This document shows positions 1 through 6,211 of a stretch of 15,646 nt of DNA, in pieces. The notes under the pieces are model-generated. The model saw only the letters and a program-made list of their open reading frames with translations, was not told the origin of the DNA and searched no databases. The DNA comes from Sandarakinorhabdus sp. (GTDB taxonomy: Bacteria > Pseudomonadota > Alphaproteobacteria > Sphingomonadales > Sphingomonadaceae), in assembly GCA_025458465.1 (NCBI GenBank), contig JALOSK010000076.1, positions 1 through 15,646 of the forward strand, given 5' to 3'. The position numbers and the translations under genes are program-made. Numbering within the stretch: the stretch's first letter is position 1; each line of letters opens with the position of its first letter.

Positions 1-22
1 CGCTGCTAACAGCGCATCCCAC

Positions 23-99
<77 letters not shown>

Positions 100-148
100 A
101 TCTCCCCAATGACATAGAGAAGCGGCCGCGCGAGCGCGGAGGCCGGGC

Positions 149-170
149 GCCCGAGTTTTGCCCGCGCTAC
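149..170 (+). repeat. Left arm-type bipartite repeat near attL
   Basis: GCCCGAG (149-155), three unconserved bases, then TGCCCGCGCTAC (159-170). The same bipartite sequence with the same spacing occurs at 8212-8233, near the other end of the element. The copies lie 49 bp inside attL and 81 bp inside attR. In the excised circle they would flank attP on both sides, as expected for integrase arm-type binding sites. The repeat is seen directly; the role is inference. Confidence 0.6.
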
Positions 171-190
171 GTCGACTCCAGGGTGGTGCC

Positions 191-1009
191 ATGAGCATCG
201 CCCTCATGACAGCGGTTTGGTCCTGTGACCTGCCGCCAACAGAAAAACTGGTGCTCATGGCGCTGGCCGATCGTGCAAACGACGATGGGCAGCAATGCTA
301 TCCGTCGATCCGGGAGCTTTGTCGAAAGAGCGGCGCCAGCGAGCGGACTGTTCAAGGGTGCATCAAGCGCCTGGTTGAAGCTGGCCATCTGACACGTGAC
401 GAACGTCCCGGACGGGGAGTGAACTACATTGTTCACCCCCGCACAAGCTGCGCCCCCGCAAAAGCTGCGCCCCCGCAGAAAACGCCGAAAACCCCCGCAG
501 AATCTGCGCCCAATACATCAGGAACCACCATTACTGAGGCTAAAGCCTCAGGCGGCGAAGCGCCGCCGGTGGATGACAAGCCGAATCTGAAAACGATGGT
601 TTGGGATCGAGGGCGCCAACTGCTGACAGCCGCCGGCATACCGGACGCAAAGGCCCGCTCGATGGTGGGCAAGTGGCTCAAATTGTTTGGCGACGGCGCC
701 GTCTTTGAAGCCCTGGCCACAGCCGAGCGCGAAGCCGCCATCGATCCTATCCCGTTCATCACCGCAACCTTGGAGAGAAGGCATGACAACCGAGCGTCAT
801 CCCATCAAGCGGGACAGCATGGGCGCCGTACCGATCGGCCGGGCACTGGACCAGGCGAGATCAACCCGCACCTTGCCGCCGGCCTTGCACGGCTCACACG
901 TGCCAGCCCCTTGGGCCAGCCGGGTGGACGAGATCAACGAGATCCTGACGAAGGAAGCGATCCGCTGCCGGTACAAGTTCGCGGATCCCCAAGAGGCATA
1001 CCGGTTTGA
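191..1009 (+). CDS. Helix-turn-helix replication-initiation-type protein
   Basis: The encoded protein is 272 aa from ATG 191, which has an AGGGTGG ribosome site 5 bases upstream. Residues 1-80 form a winged HTH of the HTH_36 kind (CYPSIRELCRKSGASERTVQ, then a wing). Residues 83-130 are a Pro/Ala-rich linker, whose DNA is an iteron array. Residues 131-199 form a second conserved-looking domain containing GKWLK and DPIPFITATLE, a style I associate with phage replication proteins. HTH plus linker iterons resembles lambda O, so a role in origin recognition for the element is likely but unproven. The last 73 residues are Arg/Gly/Pro-rich and overlap the next gene by 227 bp out of frame. An embedded ATGA at 783-786 in another frame suggests the ancestral stop may have been there, so a one-base frameshift is possible. 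Confidence 0.75.
   Translation: MSIALMTAVWSCDLPPTEKLVLMALADRANDDGQQCYPSIRELCRKSGASERTVQGCIKRLVEAGHLTRDERPGRGVNYIVHPRTSCAPAKAAPPQKTPKTPAESAPNTSGTTITEAKASGGEAPPVDDKPNLKTMVWDRGRQLLTAAGIPDAKARSMVGKWLKLFGDGAVFEALATAEREAAIDPIPFITATLERRHDNRASSHQAGQHGRRTDRPGTGPGEINPHLAAGLARLTRASPLGQPGGRDQRDPDEGSDPLPVQVRGSPRGIPV
420..551. other. Putative replication origin: four iterons inside the rep-like gene
   Basis: Four copies of a 17-bp unit, CCCCCGCAnAAgCTGCG, begin at 436, 453, 470 and 492. The third is degenerate and 18 bp long. Each good copy has CGCA-N5-TGCG dyad symmetry, and the fourth is a perfect CGCAGA-A-TCTGCG palindrome. An inverted repeat TGAAC/GTTCA (420-435) abuts the array. To the right is a less GC-rich stretch (509-533), then CTGAGGC-TAAA-GCCTCAG (534-551). 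Iterons inside the initiator gene's linker match the lambda ori layout. The alternative is a low-complexity linker whose codons simply repeat. Confidence 0.5.
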
Positions 1010-1418
1010 AGTGCTGGTGCAGGACGCGGCCAAGCATTTGACCCCCGAAGCGGTGCAGGTCGCCATTGAGGAGCACCGGCTGCACAGCCCATTCATGCCC
1101 GCGCTGTGCGATCTGATGGAGCACAGCGCGGCGTGGCGCCGGGACCGGGCCGAACAGGCGCGGCGGCTGGCCGATGCACAGGCCGCGCGGACCAGCCGGG
1201 CCATGCTGCCGGCACCATCCCGGCTCACCGATGAAGACGTGAGGCGCATGATCGATGAGATCAAGGCGGCACCAGGGCCGGACGGACGGCCGCACGGCCA
1301 GCGATCGGCGCCCGACACGGGCAAATGGCTGAAGCCGCCTGAGCACAGCGACCTATCGCCCGAGCTGAAGGCACTGGCGATCGAGCGCGGCTGGGTGAAG
1401 GTGCCCCATGCCGCTTGA
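783..1418 (+). CDS. Hypothetical phage protein, possible helicase-loader type
   Basis: The encoded protein is 211 aa from ATG 783, which has GGAG/AAGG just upstream; a further in-frame start at 687 lacks this support. The protein is charged and Ala/Arg-rich. The central part (a segment starting LTPEAVQVAIEEHRLHSPFM, then a helix rich in Arg and Ala) resembles the pattern in phage helicase loaders or replisome organisers, where a Pro-containing loop precedes a basic helix. No Walker motif or zinc finger is visible. It directly follows and overlaps the rep-like gene, so the two probably form a replication pair. The assignment comes from pattern and position only; it could equally be an unrelated phage protein. 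Confidence 0.7.
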   Translation: MTTERHPIKRDSMGAVPIGRALDQARSTRTLPPALHGSHVPAPWASRVDEINEILTKEAIRCRYKFADPQEAYRFEVLVQDAAKHLTPEAVQVAIEEHRLHSPFMPALCDLMEHSAAWRRDRAEQARRLADAQAARTSRAMLPAPSRLTDEDVRRMIDEIKAAPGPDGRPHGQRSAPDTGKWLKPPEHSDLSPELKALAIERGWVKVPHAA

Positions 1419-1443
1419 GCGGAATCGTCGGATCAGTTACACT
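1415..1443 (+). promoter_or_regulatory. Putative sigma70 promoter for the capsid leader, with flanking operator arms
   Basis: TTGAGC (1415-1420), a 17-base spacer and TACACT (1438-1443) match the -35 and -10 consensus at four of six positions each. The -35 overlaps the stop of the preceding gene. Inverted arms GTCGGAT (1427-1433) and ATCCGAC (1468-1474) bracket the -10 and the expected start, so a regulator bound there would control capsid transcription. The bases are seen; function is inferred. Confidence 0.45.
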
Positions 1444-1512
1444 GCTGGCCTGTGCGCGGACCGGCCTATCCGACAATCCGCGCGATGACGCCCCACCTTG
1501 CGGCCTTTCCGC

Positions 1513-1582
1513 CTGGGCAAGCGTCGGCACCGAAACAGGGCGCGAGCCCTGGTGTTTCATGTGCCGGCGCCGCTGTGCCCGG
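1513..1582 (+). ncRNA. Structured leader RNA upstream of the capsid gene
   Basis: The predicted fold is one long interrupted hairpin. P1 is CTGGGCA/TGCCCGG (1513-1519 with 1576-1582, one G-U). P2 is CGGCAC/GTGCCG (1525-1530 with 1561-1566). P3 is GAAAC/GTTTC (1532-1536 with 1554-1558). P4 is AGGGC/GCCCT (1537-1541 with 1546-1550), closed by a GCGA tetraloop. The asymmetric loops are C opposite AT, and a GGT bulge. No U-tract follows, so it is not an ordinary terminator. It ends 7 bases before the AAGGA ribosome site of the capsid gene. It could regulate translation, bind coat protein or act in packaging; the role is unknown. Confidence 0.5.
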
Positions 1583-1600
1583 CCAAAGCAAGGAAATCCC

Positions 1601-2932
1601 ATGTCACTGAATATCCATCGCGAGAAAATCGCGGCCAATGCCAATGCGTTCCACAAGGTGGACCGCACCTTCGCCAGCCACGTTGAGCAGCGCTATGAGC
1701 AGCTCAAGAACAAGATCGGCGGGGGCCATCCGGCCGACTATCGCCGGCTGCAAAGCGAGGTGGCGGACTGGTTCGACGAGCATCTGAAGAAGGCATCTGC
1801 GCTGCACGGCGATGGCGCGGCGGCGGCCAATGCTGCTGAAGCGTGGATCGGCCTGCTGACTGCAGATATTGATCTGTTGATCGAAGGCCAGAAGTGGAAC
1901 GGCGCGACGGCATCCAATGCCGCCGGCTGGATCAACTCGAAGACCGGCCAGCCGGTGAACGTGCTGGGCAAGGACGACAAGCTGGCCGGCACCAGCCGCA
2001 CCGATCGGAATGTCGGTGTTGGATCCCTGCTGGCAGCGATGCTGACCGGCGTGAAGACGCCCGAGATCAAGGCCGCGCTGGAAAGCGGCACGGACACGGC
2101 CGGCGGCTTCAGCGTCCCGGGTGTGGTGCTGCCTGAGTTCATCGATCGACTGCGCGCCCAGTCGCGATTCATCCAGGCCGGTGCGCGGACCATCATGCTT
2201 GATGACGGCCAGACGCGGATCCTTCGTGTGGCCACCGATCCGGCCGTCGGCTGGCGCGGCGAGAATGATCCGGTTGCCGAAGGCGATCCAACATTCTCCG
2301 CCCTGGACTTCAACCCGAAGTCGCTGGCCTGTCTGGTGAAGGTGCCGATCGAGCTGCTGCAGGACAGCGTGAACATCGCTGAAGCGCTGGAGACCGCATT
2401 GATCGGGGCCATTTCCACTGAGCTGGATCGGGCCTGCCTGTTCGGATCGGGATCCGGCAACCAGCCGCAGGGGCTGTTCGCCGTTGCGGGCAACACGGTG
2501 AGCATGGGCACCAATGGTGCGGCGCCGGCCAACTATGATCCGTTCCTGGACGCCATGTTTGAGCTGGAAAGCGACAATGTGGACGAAGTGACCGCGGCGA
2601 TCCTGCATCCCCGTTCGCTGCGCACGTTCCGCAAGCTGAAGGACGCGGAGAATCGCTATCTGGCGCCGCCGGCGGACCTGGTGAGCCTGCCGATGCTGCA
2701 CACCACGTCCGTCCCGATCGACCAGACACAGGGCACCAGCTCGGACTCTTCGACCATCCTGGTGGGGGATTTCCGGCAGGCCATGCTGGGGATGCGGCAA
2801 CAGCTGGTGATCCAGCGACTAGACCAGACGTTCGCCGGCAATCTGCAGGTGGCGTTCCTGGCGCACCTGAGGGCGGACGTGGGCTTTGCTCAGCCGAACG
2901 CCTTCTGCAAGATCGTCGGGGTTCGACCCTGA
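1601..2932 (+). CDS. Phage major capsid protein, HK97 fold
   Basis: The encoded protein is 443 aa from ATG 1601, with AAGGA 6 bases upstream. An open frame back to 1415 is rejected because that stretch is structured leader. Residues 165-443 match the HK97-type capsid family: a segment starting with Gly-Gly-Phe and VPGVVLPEFID, then GWRGENDPVAEGDPTF, KVPIELLQDS, a Gly-rich FGSGSGNQPQGLF, and a C-terminal domain with ILVGDFRQAMLGMRQQLVI. Residues 1-165 form a long N-terminal extension rich in charged and Ala residues that may act as the scaffolding delta domain. No head protease, portal or terminase gene lies beside it, which is odd because these are normally clustered. The product would form the icosahedral shell. 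Its own capsid could let the element set head size when packaged by a helper. Confidence 0.93.
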   Translation: MSLNIHREKIAANANAFHKVDRTFASHVEQRYEQLKNKIGGGHPADYRRLQSEVADWFDEHLKKASALHGDGAAAANAAEAWIGLLTADIDLLIEGQKWNGATASNAAGWINSKTGQPVNVLGKDDKLAGTSRTDRNVGVGSLLAAMLTGVKTPEIKAALESGTDTAGGFSVPGVVLPEFIDRLRAQSRFIQAGARTIMLDDGQTRILRVATDPAVGWRGENDPVAEGDPTFSALDFNPKSLACLVKVPIELLQDSVNIAEALETALIGAISTELDRACLFGSGSGNQPQGLFAVAGNTVSMGTNGAAPANYDPFLDAMFELESDNVDEVTAAILHPRSLRTFRKLKDAENRYLAPPADLVSLPMLHTTSVPIDQTQGTSSDSSTILVGDFRQAMLGMRQQLVIQRLDQTFAGNLQVAFLAHLRADVGFAQPNAFCKIVGVRP

Positions 2933-2962
2933 CGCTTGGGGCGGGGCGGGGGCAGTTTGGAG

Positions 2963-3033
2963 CCCGCGCCCCGTACGGGCGCGGGGCGTGTTCTCCTACG
3001 CACGCCCCGCGCCTAACCCCCCCTATGTTTTTT
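2963..3033 (+). terminator. Competing G+C hairpins and T-tract between capsid and tape measure genes
   Basis: Stem A pairs CCCGCGCCC (2963-2971) with GGGCGCGGG (2977-2985). Stem B pairs GGCGCGGGGCGTG (2978-2990) with its exact complement at 3001-3013, 13 bp with a 10-nt loop. The stems share 2978-2985, so only one can form at a time. T6 follows at 3028-3033, 14 bases past stem B, which is too far for a classic intrinsic terminator. The layout resembles an attenuator or antiterminator switch, or a strong processing or stabilising hairpin. The remaining DNA to 3125 is pyrimidine-rich and non-coding. Confidence 0.5.
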
Positions 3034-3125
3034 CGATGCGAGAGAAAATGCAACTCACCGGCCGGTTTTGCTGGTGACGCTTGCAGAGTTTTCCACACCC
3101 CCCTCCCTTATCATTGAGGTGACGC

Positions 3126-4901
3126 ATGGCAGGTTCATTGATCGGCGCGCTCCGTGTCAGCCTCGGGCTGGACAGTGCACAATTCACGGAAGGGGTGAAG
3201 AAGGCCCGGCGAGACGCGGACCAGGGCAGCAAGAGCATCGCGCAATCGCTGGCCGGCATCAACAACATGGCCAAGCTGGCCGGTGCTGCCATCGCGGCAG
3301 CTGTATCTGCCACCGTTGTTGTAGCGGTTCGTGACGCAGCCAATGCGATGGACGATCTGTCGAAGTCAGCACAGAAGACGGGCACCAGCGCCACCGAGCT
3401 CTCTAAGCTGCGGTGGGCGGCCGATCTGTCTGCAGTATCGGCCGAGGGCCTCGACAAGGCGCTTATCCGCCTCAATGTCGGCCTGTCCGAGATGACGGGC
3501 AAGGGCAGCGAGGCAAGCCGTGCACTGAGGGCCATGGGCGTGACGGCAGGGCAGACAACGCTGCAGGCCATGGAGCAGATTGCGGAAGAATTCGCCAACA
3601 TGCCCGACGGTGTGGAAAAGACCACGCTTGCCTATCGGGCATTCGGCAAGGCCGGGGCCGATCTCATTCCCCTGCTAAACGGTGGGCGCGAGGGATTGCG
3701 CGATGCGGCGGCCGAAGCCGAACGGCTGGGCCTGGTGATCGATGGCAACACGGCCAGGGCGGCCGAAGCGTTCAACGACAACCTGTCGCGGTTGGGGAAG
3801 GTAACGCAGGGCATCACCACTCAAATGACCGCCGGGCTTGTTCAGACGCTGGCAGCCGTCACAGACGAGCTGGCGGGAGGAGTGCGCACCGGCGCGCTAT
3901 GGGTTCAAACCGGCCGAGATATTGGCTCTGGGCTGCTGTGGGTGGCAGAGATGGCGGCAATCACAGCTGAGTCCATCCGGGGCGTCGTCAATGCGGTGAT
4001 CTCCGTCAAGGATGCGGCAGTCGCCTTCAGCCAGGGCAAGATCTACACGGCTGGCCGGCTTGTTGCCGATCAGGAACGGCGAACGGCCGAAGGCATCAAA
4101 GCGCGCGAAGCGGCGTTCGCGCGGATGCGCGAATCCATCGCCAATTTCGAGCCGGGCGAGATCAAGAGGATCCCGGGCGTTGCCGAGCTGAACGAATTGA
4201 CCACCAGCGGCAAGAAGGGGAAGCTGAAGGTCGACGTTGATTTCGTCGCCCCCAATGACAGAGGCGGCTGGGCCCTTAAGGCGCTGCTGGATCAGGGCAC
4301 CACGCCTGAGATCGATCTCAAGAACAAGGCGCTGCAGGGCATCGCTGAAACCATGCGAGAGCTGCAGGGGATGGATTTCAGCATGGAGATCTATCGACCT
4401 GAGGCGCTGCAGGCGGCCGAGCGCTTTGCCGAAGGGCTCAGCCAGAACCTCAGCCAGGCCATAGTCTTTGGCCAATCGCTAGGCGATGCCCTGGTGAACA
4501 GCATCAAGGCGGCAGCTGCGGAGCTGGTCACAAGCGGCCTGCTGGATTTCCTGTTGGGCGGCAAGGGCGCCGGTGGCGGGCGATCGGGCGGCATCGTGGG
4601 CGCGATCCTGGGCATCCCGGGCTTTGCCGATGGCACGAATTTTGCCCCGGGCGGGCTGGCGATGGTGGGCGAGCGCGGGCGCGAGCTGGTGCAGCTGCCG
4701 CGCGGCAGCCGGGTGATCCCCAACGGGCAGACCGAGGCGATGATGGCCAAGGGCGCCGGCGGTGGGCGTGTCGAGGTGGCGCTGGCGCCGGGGCTGGTGG
4801 CATCGATGGTGGAAGGCGCTGTGACAGTGGCGCAGCGAACGGCCGGCGAACAAATTCGGCAGGCAACCCGGCCGCGCATGTTGTCATCGCGCGGCGCGTG
4901 A
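3126..4901 (+). CDS. Phage tail tape measure protein (short)
   Basis: The encoded protein is 591 aa from ATG 3126, with GAGG 6 bases upstream. It begins with a tape-measure style LRVSLGLDSAQFTEGVKKAR, then Ala-rich predicted helices. A hydrophobic segment lies near residues 49-68, and a second hydrophobic and Ala-rich region near 270-300. A glycine-rich C-terminal module (about 499-533: FADGTNFAPGG, GERGRELVQLPRG, VIPN) is typical of the family. Tape measure length sets tail length in long-tailed phages and the protein is ejected with the DNA, so a helper using this one would build a comparatively short tail. No other tail gene is nearby: tube, chaperone pair with frameshift, baseplate and fibre are all absent. 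Confidence 0.88.
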   Translation: MAGSLIGALRVSLGLDSAQFTEGVKKARRDADQGSKSIAQSLAGINNMAKLAGAAIAAAVSATVVVAVRDAANAMDDLSKSAQKTGTSATELSKLRWAADLSAVSAEGLDKALIRLNVGLSEMTGKGSEASRALRAMGVTAGQTTLQAMEQIAEEFANMPDGVEKTTLAYRAFGKAGADLIPLLNGGREGLRDAAAEAERLGLVIDGNTARAAEAFNDNLSRLGKVTQGITTQMTAGLVQTLAAVTDELAGGVRTGALWVQTGRDIGSGLLWVAEMAAITAESIRGVVNAVISVKDAAVAFSQGKIYTAGRLVADQERRTAEGIKAREAAFARMRESIANFEPGEIKRIPGVAELNELTTSGKKGKLKVDVDFVAPNDRGGWALKALLDQGTTPEIDLKNKALQGIAETMRELQGMDFSMEIYRPEALQAAERFAEGLSQNLSQAIVFGQSLGDALVNSIKAAAAELVTSGLLDFLLGGKGAGGGRSGGIVGAILGIPGFADGTNFAPGGLAMVGERGRELVQLPRGSRVIPNGQTEAMMAKGAGGGRVEVALAPGLVASMVEGAVTVAQRTAGEQIRQATRPRMLSSRGA

Positions 4902-4933
4902 CGGCGGGCTTGCCCGGCTGGCCTTGCGTGCTC

Positions 4934-4952
4934 TAATCGACTGGATCGATTA
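4934..4952. repeat. Perfect 7-bp inverted repeat, operator-like
   Basis: TAATCGA (4934-4940), spacer CTGGA, TCGATTA (4946-4952). It lies in the 70-bp gap between the tape measure gene and the next gene, 20 bases before that gene's ATG. It is AT-rich against its surroundings, which fits a protein-binding site better than a terminator, and no T-tract follows. Confidence 0.35.
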
Positions 4953-4971
4953 CAGCGCGCGGGGTTCATCG

Positions 4972-5532
4972 ATGCCGAAAATCAAGATCAAGCGCCAGCC
5001 GTTGCCAGTCGAAGCCGCCAGGATCGAGCCCACCCCCGAACAGCATCGCCACCACGCCTATGGGCTGGTGAAGGTCAAGGATCCGGACCAGGCGGCGCCG
5101 ATCATTGTTCGCCGCAATCTCACCACCCGGAACCTGGAGCGATGGCTGCACCGCGGCGCCATCGATGCGCGCCAGTTTCAGGCCGGCGACCGCTATCGAT
5201 CCGACTATGATCGATCGGGCTTCAACCAGCGCACGATCGGCCGATATGGCGAGGCTGGCATGGCGCCGGCCGCCCCGGGCTATGTTGGCAGCTTGCCCGG
5301 CTCCCTGTCGCAGCTGGACGCGCGCGAACGGTGGCGCAAAGCCCGCCTGCAGCTGCCCGCCCGGCTGGTGCCCGGGTTCGAACGGTTGCTGTTGCATGAT
5401 GACGTGATCCGGGATCTGGCCGCCCTGCCACCGGCCAGCCGCGCCGGCTATGCGCGTGACAGCGCCATCCCAACGGTGCGGCTGTGCCTGGATATGCTGG
5501 CGACGTTCTACAGGATCCCGGGCGGCCCTTAA
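4972..5532 (+). CDS. DUF6456-like hypothetical protein
   Basis: The encoded protein is 186 aa from ATG 4972; an in-frame TTG at 4924 would add 16 residues across the inverted repeat and is less likely. The central part (NLERWLHRGAIDARQFQAGD followed by RYRSDY) has the look of alphaproteobacterial DUF6456-type proteins, where a short helix pair and a YRSDY-like stretch precede a C-terminal helical region (here ending in a conserved-looking RLCLDMLATFYRI). These proteins occur in phage and chromosomal settings and may bind DNA, but I know of no assigned activity. The N-terminus is basic (KIKIKRQP). The gene converges with the next, overlapping it by 4 bp at the stop codons. A late-gene regulator is one possibility and is inference only. 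Confidence 0.7.
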   Translation: MPKIKIKRQPLPVEAARIEPTPEQHRHHAYGLVKVKDPDQAAPIIVRRNLTTRNLERWLHRGAIDARQFQAGDRYRSDYDRSGFNQRTIGRYGEAGMAPAAPGYVGSLPGSLSQLDARERWRKARLQLPARLVPGFERLLLHDDVIRDLAALPPASRAGYARDSAIPTVRLCLDMLATFYRIPGGP

Positions 5533-5720
5533 TCGGCCGTGCCGAGCGCCTTGGCCACCAGCCGGCGCACGGCTTCAGGCCGGCCGGGCTGGTCCGGCTG
5601 GGCTTCGCGCCAGGCGTCTAGACGGCCAATGAGATTGGCATCCATGCGCACGCCGACAGGCACGCCTTGACCAGTTGCCGGCCGCCCTCTTTTTTTGTCG
5701 ACAGATTTTCTTGACGCCAT
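5529..5720 (-). CDS. Ribbon-helix-helix (CopG/Arc-like) transcriptional repressor
   Basis: The encoded protein is 63 aa. After a basic leader (KKRGRPATGQG) comes VPVGVRMDANLIGRLDAWRE, giving the beta strand and first helix, then a second helix from RPEAVRRLVAKALG. This is the normal length and order for a small RHH repressor. It is the only element gene on the minus strand and sits between oppositely oriented genes. There is no ribosome site before ATG 5720, and a TATGAT -10 (5737-5732) would start the RNA about 5 bases upstream, so the message is probably leaderless. Its promoter overlaps that of the rightward genes beside a long inverted repeat, so it is the best candidate for the element's maintenance repressor. 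Confidence 0.85.
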   Translation of the reverse strand: MASRKSVDKKRGRPATGQGVPVGVRMDANLIGRLDAWREAQPDQPGRPEAVRRLVAKALGTAD

Positions 5721-5739
5721 TATTTTTTGTAATCATAAA
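5711..5739 (+). promoter_or_regulatory. Rightward promoter overlapping the leftward repressor promoter
   Basis: On the plus strand, TTGACG (5711-5716), 17 bases, then CATAAA (5734-5739) fit a sigma70 promoter for the gene at 5809. On the minus strand, TATGAT (5737-5732) is a 5/6 match to a -10 for the RHH gene, with no clear -35. The two -10 boxes share four bases, so polymerase cannot occupy both at once. This is a plausible genetic switch. Confidence 0.5.
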
Positions 5740-5743
5740 GTGC

Positions 5744-5777
5744 GGGCCAAGGCAAGGCGGCAACCTCGCCTTGGCCC
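5744..5777. repeat. Long inverted repeat (10 bp, extendable to 13) at the switch
   Basis: GGGCCAAGGC (5744-5753) and GCCTTGGCCC (5768-5777) are perfect complements. After one mismatch, AGG (5755-5757) pairs with CCT (5764-5766), leaving a CGGCAA loop. It starts at about the first transcribed base of the rightward promoter and has no T-tract. It may be the RHH operator, or an RNA hairpin at the 5' end of the rightward message. Confidence 0.55.
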
Positions 5778-5808
5778 TAACCGCAACCCCCAACCGAGCT
5801 TGAGGACC

Positions 5809-6138
5809 ATGGCTGACACACCCAATAACGTGCACGACGCACAGCGGGAAGCCCGCGAGAATTTCGCTTATGCGCACGCAATGGCGGAAAGCGCACGGCG
5901 CGCGGTAGACGATGCCCCAGATGATGACGAGCCGGAGATTGACCGGCTGGTGAAGATCTACGGCCAGTTGTTGCATCAGCTGATGGCCGTCCCGGCGCCC
6001 GACCTGCCGTGCCTTCGCCTGAAATATCAGGCTTTGCTCGACTTCTATCGCGATGGCGACATCTGCATGATCCAGAACGGCCACGCCGATGCCATCGCCA
6101 GCGACCTGGAGCGGATTGCGAACGGGGACACCAACTAA
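5809..6138 (+). CDS. Small acidic hypothetical protein
   Basis: The encoded protein is 109 aa from ATG 5809, with TGAGGA 2-7 bases upstream; the open frame before it crosses the promoter and is excluded. It is rich in Asp, Glu and Ala (an acidic DDAPDDDEPEID stretch), with predicted helices on either side, one with HQLMAVPAPDLPCLRLKYQA. I do not recognise a family. As the first gene after the switch promoter, it is a candidate early effector of the element. The acidic helical character would also fit a DNA mimic or adaptor, but nothing shows that. Confidence 0.6.
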   Translation: MADTPNNVHDAQREARENFAYAHAMAESARRAVDDAPDDDEPEIDRLVKIYGQLLHQLMAVPAPDLPCLRLKYQALLDFYRDGDICMIQNGHADAIASDLERIANGDTN

Positions 6139-6211
6139 CGCGGCCAGCCCGTTGACCGAGGCGTTCGCTTGTGTCATTGTTCCCTAACGCTAGGAATGGT
6201 GCCCACAACAG

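Noticed and set aside
436..508. CRISPR array
   Set aside because: The units are 17 bp, nearly contiguous and lack spacers; they lie inside a coding frame and look like iterons.
1415..1600. N-terminal extension of the capsid protein by 62 codons
   Set aside because: The stretch contains a promoter and a structured leader, and ATG 1601 has a well-placed ribosome site.
1604..2800. Minus-strand frame of about 400 codons opposite the capsid gene
   Set aside because: It is a shadow of the capsid coding frame and has no motif.
6152..6180. Promoter TTGACC with CATTGT before the gene at 6212
   Set aside because: The -10 matches at only three of six positions, and read-through from the upstream promoter suffices.
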